From Diplonema papillatum (lineage: Eukaryota > Euglenozoa > Diplonemea > Diplonemida > Diplonemidae): a stretch of DNA of 64,000 nucleotides. Both the position numbers and the translations under genes were made by a program. Below, piece after piece: positions 29,301 to 37,400 of this stretch. Each line of letters starts with the position of its first letter. Within the stretch, counting starts at the first letter, position 1. The notes under the pieces were generated by a model that saw nothing but the letters and a program-made list of their open reading frames with translations, made no database searches and was not told the DNA's origin. Location of the stretch: contig JAPJBO010000769.1 in assembly GCA_030068145.1 (NCBI GenBank), positions 1 to 64,000 of the forward strand, read 5' to 3'.

Positions 29301-32300
29301 CGGCTCAGCGCGTCCGGCGCAGATGGTTGTCAGACATCGTCTGCTCGCATCGGCCCTCTCGTTCAGCTTGTCTCGGTACTTCGTAAACCTGGCCGCCGAT
29401 CCTTCCCTTCCGAGCCTACTCGTCTCTTCCCGCAATGCCGTGAGAAGCTGCTTCGCCTCCTCATGATCCGGGAATCCTTCTGTCCCTTGGCCACCTTTCA
29501 TGCACGCCTGTGCCAGCCGTCTGCTGTTCTGCCAGCAACGGGATACTTCATGCGGAACTGCCTCCGGCCCGCGTCGCTGCGCAAGGTAGCTGCAGATGCG
29601 TTCCATCCTGTGGATGGCCTTCCGGAGCCGTAGCTGTCTGCTGTTCGCCGCCCCCGACCCGTCGCTCGCAGTGCTTGCCGTGATACAGACTCTCTTAGGC
29701 GACGTCTTTATCCCCCGGCCGGTACTCCTTCCCCTTTCTTCCGCAGGGATTCCGAAGGCATCCTGCAAGTACTGCTCACTGACTCGTGACCACTCGAGCC
29801 AGGCCTCTTCCACTCGCTGTGCTGCCAGCCGTTCTGCGAAATCGGAGTTGGTCAGTCTCTGTACGGCTTCCCTGTTAGCTTCTGTGTCCGAGAGGCCCCA
29901 CTTGGGTCCCCCCTCGGTAGGGATTTCCCGCGGTACTTTAAATCGCCACACGATTTGGCGCAGCGCCGCAATGTCCAGGGTCATTGTCACGAGCCGGTGT
30001 CCCGGTACGTTCACCGCGGTGGTGACGCATTGACGGAAAGCTCCCGTCGTTATTCGGTTGAGGAGTATGCGGTCGATCCTCGTGCCTGTCGTCCGGGCGC
30101 TGGTAAAGGTCGGTGGTGGCGGTGTGTCACCGGTACGCGCATGGTGCAGTTCCGCTGCGTCGGACCATCCGTTCCTTAGTGCCTTCCGCAGCACAGGGGA
30201 CCGGTCTTCTTCCGTGTTCAGGTCACCCATCACCATTATGGGGACGTCACCGAGGCTATCTGCCGCTGCGAAGAGGATCTTCTCCAGCATGTCCTCACGC
30301 TCCTCGCTCTCCGCCCTCCCGTTTCCGGAAGGGCAGTAGACATTGAACACGTGCACGAACGTGTTGCCGGCCCCTGTTGCTACTACCGTATGGCTCACTC
30401 GGTCCGGGGACCGTATTGCTGCGTGCGAGAGCGCCGTCATCGTATCGTACGCAGGTATCGGTCTCAGTACTAGAGTGGAGAGCCCCCCGTTCGCGGCGTT
30501 CACCGTCGAGCGACTACCGGAGTTTCTACAGAGTCTTCCGGGAGGCGGCAGGCCCCAGTGGCAGCACCATTTCCGCAGGTATTCCTCCGCCTGCGCCCGT
30601 TTGCACGGAAGGAGTGTCACCTCCTGGCAGCAGAGAAGATCCGCTTCCACCGCGTCGGCCGCTGGGAGATATTGAAGTAAGCTAGTTACGTTCAACGTCG
30701 CGAACTTCATCTCCGTGCGGCCGGGGCCCGGGTTCTGTTCGATGTCTCCAGCGCTTAACAGCTGCTGTCTAGTAGTTTCCTTAATAGATATAAGAGTTCT
30801 TTGGCGATTACACAAGTCAGTACGTGGCGCGGGGCTGAACTGTTGCTGGGGGGGTGGGGAGGACGCCTGAGGGCGGGGCGGGGGGGGCATGGGGGGAGTT
30901 TCTTGCGGGGTGTCCCGGCCTTGCAAACGTTGGGAGGCGGCCTCGCGCACGGCCCTGTAGGTGAGCGAGACCCGGTCGCGTGCGACATCATCGGGACGAA
31001 TCCCGTGTGTCCACAGGCTCCTGGCCTCGCCTTCCATGTGGCACAGTGTGCCGACCGGCAGGGGGGTTCTCACTCTCCGGCTCCCCCTCTCCCACTCCAT
31101 GACCGTGTCGCTCAAGAGCGATATGGTCGCTACCCTCGGACCCAGTTCTCTCTGGTCTTTGTGGGGGTTGATCCCCACTCCCCTCCGGTACCAGTTGGCC
31201 AGCAACTGGTCCGGTTCCCACCCGAGACGGTCACGTATGAGATCCGCCGCTTCTTTCAGGGGCCCCTCGGGGATACCCCGTTCCAGTCTGACCGGGGGTC
31301 CGCCCTGTCGGTAGGCGTGTCCCCACTGCTGGGTCTCTCTGCTTTGTTCTCCCCCCAGCCTCCTCCAAGTGGCTTTCGGCCCAAGCTCGGGTACTCGGCT
31401 CAGTCTGTCCAGAAGATCCCGAGGGATCGTCTGGAAGCTTAGTCCGGGGATTGCTCCCTCCACCCTGACAGGGCCCCCCCCGCAGGCACGCTGGCCTTTG
31501 TGGGGGGATTGTTTGTGCGCTGCGGGTAAATTTCCCGGGCTAATGAGGCCTGGCGCATTGTGGGAGAGAGGGGGGCAAAAAGAAGAAGAAGAAGAAGAGG
31601 GATCGCCACCACCTTCGCCTGCTCCATCGTCGAACTGCGTGCTGGGACTCACGCGCTGGGCGGCCTGCACCGGCCTGGCGGGGCCACAACTGGCGCCGGG
31701 GACGGGTCGCGGTTTTGCCGTGTCCGAAGTCTCCCTCTCACCAGCGAAAGAAGCAAACAAGCCAGAGCCTCTCCTTGCGCGCCATTCCGACACTCCAATC
31801 CCTCTTGGGTTTGGGCAAGAAGGTGATCCGCAATCACGTTCAGAAGCCCAGGTGGCGTTTGCATCAGCTCCTCTACTCCTGGGAGAAACCGGAAGCTGTC
31901 CGGAGATGGTACCTGCATTCCAACTCGTCCTCTTGGGAAAGGCCAGTCGACGGCTGTATGCAAGTGGGCGGGGGTCTTGGGACTGTGAAGGCGTGACTAC
32001 CCCACAAGAAGGACTCGCTGTCTCTCTGTTCTGCCCCTGCCGCCATAGCCATCTTATCCTCGGCCAAGCACCAGTTTCTTCTCCTGCAACGCAACCTTGC
32101 CTTCGGCATGGCCATTATGACTGCCATTCTGGTTATCAACCTTACTCCTCGCGCGGGTTGCCGTCTTCGACCGCGACCGCCCAATACAAATAATCTGTGG
32201 CGATTTGCGGTGTCGCGGGTATCTCTTAGTACGTGATGTGTCATGCTTTCGCCTCTTTAGCTCGACTTGATCGTCGCGCTCAAGCGCGCGTTTGGTGCCT

Positions 32301-34435
32301 CGCTTCTTTAGGGTGGGTTTGCAGGGGTAAAAAGGAGGGGGGGGGTCCCGCGCAGCGGATAATTGTATTGTGGGTGTTTTTCACTATGGGGGGGCCCGCG
32401 CAGCGGAAAAAAAAAATGGAGGTGTTTTGGAGGTGTTTCCCCCCCCCACCGATTTTCTATCTTCTTTCCCCCTCCCCCTTTTCGACGTTGATGTTGACTA
32501 ACGGTTAGGTCGGACCCTTCCCCGGTGAACATCCCATGAAAGTAACAGTGTTGACTTAGACCGATACGGGCTACATGGCAACCCCTGCTCAACATGTATG
32601 CACGTGGGGGGCCCAGGGCCACATTCATTGCGAATGTGTTCGTGGTGTCGGTCGCAGAAGTCTTTTGTTTTGGCTAGCCAAAGAGAGAAAAAGAGCGAAA
32701 GAGTACGTACAGTAGTGAGTAGAGAAGAGAACGAGTGTAAAAGAAAGGAGGTAGCACGGACTACCAGGCCAGCGGAGACCACCGCAAAAAGAAATTTTCT
32801 TTCCCCTACTTCATCCCACAAAACCATCACCAACAACAACGACCCCCCCCCCCCCGTTTTCGATCGTCCCCCCCCGTGTTAAGATGGCGATCTTAAACAC
32901 GGAAAAACGCGATCTTAAACACGGGGGGGGGGGGGGGGGGGTGGGGGGTAGGTAACAATCTTGCGGGTTGCCCTTAAATGTATTGTGCAGGCTAAAAAGA
33001 CGTAGGCAGCGTGTTTTGGTGGTTGATCAGAATTCCTCACCTGAATATACACAGGGTAAATACAAGTGGGAAAACGATGACCCGGCACGCACAAACAAAA
33101 CGAAGCGCCTGTCTTTTTTAGCACAAGCACCCGCGGTTTGCAAGGTGTCGTGCGTCAGGAGAACCCCGGAAATGACTAGAGACAATAGTCGCCGACGGAC
33201 CTGGCAGCTGCCCCGCGCCGTGCTGCTCGACACTCTGATGGCCAAGTCAGCCTGGATCATGACCGCGAAGGAGATTCAGGAGACGGTGGCGGCGAACGTG
33301 CTGGTGGCGGACAACGAGGTGGAGGTCGAGCGGCTGACCCGCGGCGGCACCTTCGGCGAGACGCCGATGCTCTTCCTCGAGCACCGCAGCGCGAGCGCTG
33401 TCGCCTCGACGCCGACGGACCTGTGGCACCTGCCCCGCGCCGTGCTGCTCGACACTCAGCCTGGTTCATGACTAACTGGCAGCGTACTACATGAAACTGA
33501 CGAAAGCGCAGATAAGTTCTGCCAGTTTGCACAAACTGATGAAAGCGCTGCCCTAACTTCTTTTCGAAATGACTGTATGGCACCCGGCCGTAGACTAACT
33601 ACTGGCTTTGTAGTAACACTCTAACTACTGGCTTTGTAGTAACACTCTAACTGCTGGCTTTGTAGTAACACTCTAACTACTGGCTTTGTAGTAACACTCT
33701 AACTACTGGCTTTGTAGTAACACTCTATCTGCTGGCTTTGTCGTAACACTCTAACTACTGGCTTTGTAGTAACACTCTATCTGCTGGCTTTGAAGTAACA
33801 CTCTAATTACTGGCTTTGTAAAAATCGAAACACTCACAAAAATAAAATGTGCAGGTAAATCTGATTCGTTCGCGAGCCTGTCCAGCCCGAGGGGCGGTAA
33901 GAAGCGGGTCGAAAAGGACGCGCCGGCAGCCGGAGCTGAGCCCCCGCTCTCGCAGACGGTGGCGGCGAACGTGCTGGTGGCGGACAACGAGGTGGAGGTC
34001 GAGCGGCTGACCCGCGGCGGCACCTTCGGCGAGACGTCGATGCTCTTCCTCGAGCACCGCAGCGCGAGCGCTGTCGCCTCGACGCCGACGGACCTGTGGC
34101 AGCTGCCCCGCGCCGTGCTGCTCGACACTCTGATGGCCAACCCAGCCTGGTTCATGACCGCGAAGGAGCTCATCAACGAGCGGCGCGCCAAGTGGCTCAA
34201 GCCATCGACCCCAGCAGCGTGGTTGAAGAACCCTGTGCTGTCCCGGTTCATTCCGCTGAAGCTGATGCGCGAGCTGGTGGGCAAGGCAAAGCCCCGGGTT
34301 GTTGAGCAGACCAATTGCATCACGAGCCTTGGACACCCTGCCGACACGGTCTTCTTCCTGCTCAACGGCAGCGCGTCTCAACCCCGCGACAAGCAGAACG
34401 CGTACGCAGCGGGCGACATCATCGGCGTCCCAGAG

Positions 34436-34466
<31 letters not shown>

Positions 34467-37400
34467 TGTGGAATTCAATGATGGGTAACACCTGTGTATG
34501 CGGAGTATAGCCCAGGTTTTCAGCTATATTACGTTACGGCTGAAGGTCCTGCCGGCTGCTCGCGGTGATCACGCGCTGTTCGGAACTGTAGCCCTGTTTG
34601 GTTCAGGCTTCCTGCTTCGTGCCCCGTGTGCTGCTGGTTGCAGCATGTGCCCGGGGGTAGTCGCCTCTTTTTACACGTGGCGCAGCGGCGGGCGTCGTGC
34701 TTCTCGCATTTGACCGCTGTATTACCTGATCGCCTCGCCGTTGGTGGGCGGCGAGACCGTTGGCCGCTTGCGCCTCTCTCCTGCTCTCTGCCCTTCCCAC
34801 TCTGCTGTTTCCTTCCAAGTCGCATCGTACAACTGCTCGGGGTGTATTGTGTGTGTTTGTGTGTGATCTCAGTAATGGGTACCCCCTGAGCGGAGTCTAG
34901 CCCAGCGTGTGTGTTTGTGTGTGTTTAGGTTCAGGGCTTTAAGTGAAGAACGGCGTGAGTCGAAGTATAGCCCGCTTGTCACTTTCAAACAGTCGGCGTT
35001 GAGTTTCCGACACGCTGCTTTTGGGTCCTGCGACTCCTCTCCGAAGGGTTGGTGGGGCGGGATCCCTCGGGAACGGATAGAGCGTGGGAGGCTGTCTGCT
35101 TCTCCATCCGGCACTCGGCTCAAGACTTTTGTTTTCATCTTGCGGTGTTAGCTGCACGGGGGTTTCGGCCCCGTGCAACAGCTGAGTGTCTTTACACAGG
35201 CGGCACATCTCACCCGAGGATGTGGCAAGCTCTCTCTCTATGCAATGAGCTTGGCCTGACTAGCTGTTGAGAACCTACCCTCCCCTATCCAAAGGACCAC
35301 TGATGAGCTCTGACTTTGGAGTCTGCGTTCAAGAGCGAAACATGAGACGAAGAACGAGGTGCACACAACACCGCGGTGAAAAAAACACAGGGGGCTAGTC
35401 CCTGAAGGTTTCATACCCCATTTTTGGGAGCCGTACACTCCCCTCTATACAACTTTCTATTTTCTATTTTGCATCCCTTTCCTAGACGACATTTTCCTCG
35501 AAGAAGACTTGATGCTAGCATCAACCATGCATGAGAGGCAGTGCTCTGCTTAAACATTAAACTAAGATTTTCCCCCGAAAAAACACAGGGAGCTAGTCCC
35601 TCAAGGTTTCATTCCCCACTATGACTCCCCTTTTTTACAATTTCTATTTTCTATTGTGCATCCCTTTCCTAGACGACATCTTCCTCGAAGAAGACGTGAT
35701 GCTAGCAGCAACCATGCATGAGAGGCAGTGTGCCTAATCATTAAACTAAGATTTCCCCCCGTGTAATTGAGACACTTTTGGGGTTGAGGGCGGGGTGTCT
35801 CAATTACCGCGTTTAGGTTAATGGACATGCACCAATGGGAGTACCACTGTGTCCGGGCTCGCTTTGTTAGGCACAGGTGTCACAGTGCCACAATAGAAGT
35901 ACATAGGCGCTTGAAATTGGGACACTTGTGGGAAGATTACGAAAATAGCTGTCTCGGGGGGTTAGGTAACATCGACGATGCCCGCGCGCTGTTCGACACG
36001 ATTGCTGCAGGTTCGTACAGCAATCTTGTTACGACGGTTGCTTCCTCTTCCTCTGGCCGCATGACCAGGCAATGAAATTTGAGAAATTGAAGCCTCATTT
36101 TGGAGGTAAACGCAGCCTCAGATTTGGAATTCTTTTTGTTTCAACGGCACCGAACGTCCCCAAATAGTCAGATTCACCTGGGCGTTTTTTTCAAAAGTGT
36201 TTCAACTTTTACAAAGCCGGTTTGAGTTATTCCAAAACCAGTAGTTAGAGTTAAACCTCTGCGGACTGGCGACATTCAGGCATTTTCGAAAAGGAAGTTA
36301 GGGCAGCGCTATCTTTAGTCTGGACATTGATGAGACCGCTTCCATCCAGCGGCGCGAGATGACAGAACACGCGTGCCACATCTCGGCGCTGACGAACGCC
36401 AGAGTCAGCGAAATGGTCGTCGAGTTCAAGCAGCGGGAAGGACAGACTGGGAGGTACAGGTTGACACGGTCTGACAGGGTAGCGACAGGATCCACCAGAG
36501 GTCGTGCGGGTACAGCCATAGGGCGTAGTTAATTCAAGCTAATTCGCGGGTATCTGCAAAGAGGCCACGGGTGCCCGTCCTGCGTCACTTCCATGCGTAT
36601 TCATTCAGCGCCGAGGTGCGCATTTGAAAGACCTGCCACGAAATCTTTCAAATGCGCCCCTTTTTGACCCACGAAGCCCCCTTTTGGGTATGACCCAAGG
36701 CTTGACCTGAAACGTCCATTTTCCCGAAATTAACACCCACCCTCCGTCCGTATGTGGTTAATTTCCCATGAATGTGCTTAACTTTCGGTGCGGTGCACGT
36801 TCTCAGCCTCTATCTTCGTCTTCGGGGCATAGCCAAACACGGGACCGCTCTGCGCAAGGTAGGGCCATAATAGCGTAGCCCCCTCCCCACCTTCGCCAAG
36901 GCCGGCTGCAGGGAAAGTAGTTCGTCCCCGTGTGGCAAGTACACCGTGTGACAAGTACACCGTGTGACAAGTACACCGTGTGGCAAGTACACCGTGTGGC
37001 AAGTACACGCAAGTACACCGTGTGACAAGTACACCGTGTGACAAGTACACCGTGTGGCAAGTACACCGTGTGGCAAGTACACCGTGTGGCAAGTACACCG
37101 TGTGGCAAGTACACCGTGTGACAAGTACACCGTGTGGCAAGTACACCGTGTGACAAGTACACCGTGTGGCAAGTACACCGTGTGGCAAGTACACGCAAGT
37201 GTATGCGGTTAAGGTTTCTACTGTGGATCACGCCAACAGTTGCCGAAAAACTAAGCTAAAAAGCAACCCCCCCCCCACACGACAGGTGTTCACGTTCCAG
37301 ACTGCGTGGATGGCGACCATCGCTGCGGACACGCGATGCGACGTTTGGGGCGTGCCGGTCGCCCAGCTGTGGAAGCTGCTGCACGGGACGAAGGAGTTCA

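Larger units (their letters stand above)
25886..31878 (-). mobile_element. LINE-2 family, copy A (C-terminal tail missing, joined to copy B)
   Basis: It is nearly identical to copy B. It differs by a 169-bp insertion in the RT region (28649-28817) and by a deletion of about a dozen bases near 28300, which shifts the frame before the YADD motif. The last about 105 codons and the 3' UTR are absent; the copy stops at the Leu-Lys codons where copy B starts. No remnant of the missing end is found beyond copy B, so copy B did not simply insert into copy A. Confidence 0.87.

Noticed and set aside
19775-32193. Many + strand open frames opposite LINE-2 (up to 274 codons)
   Set aside because: They are shadows of the GC-rich LINE coding strand; none has a domain, and they recur identically in both copies.
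36778-37231. Three overlapping - strand frames over the 16-bp repeat
   Set aside because: All three give the same repeated peptide; an artefact of a 16-bp unit.
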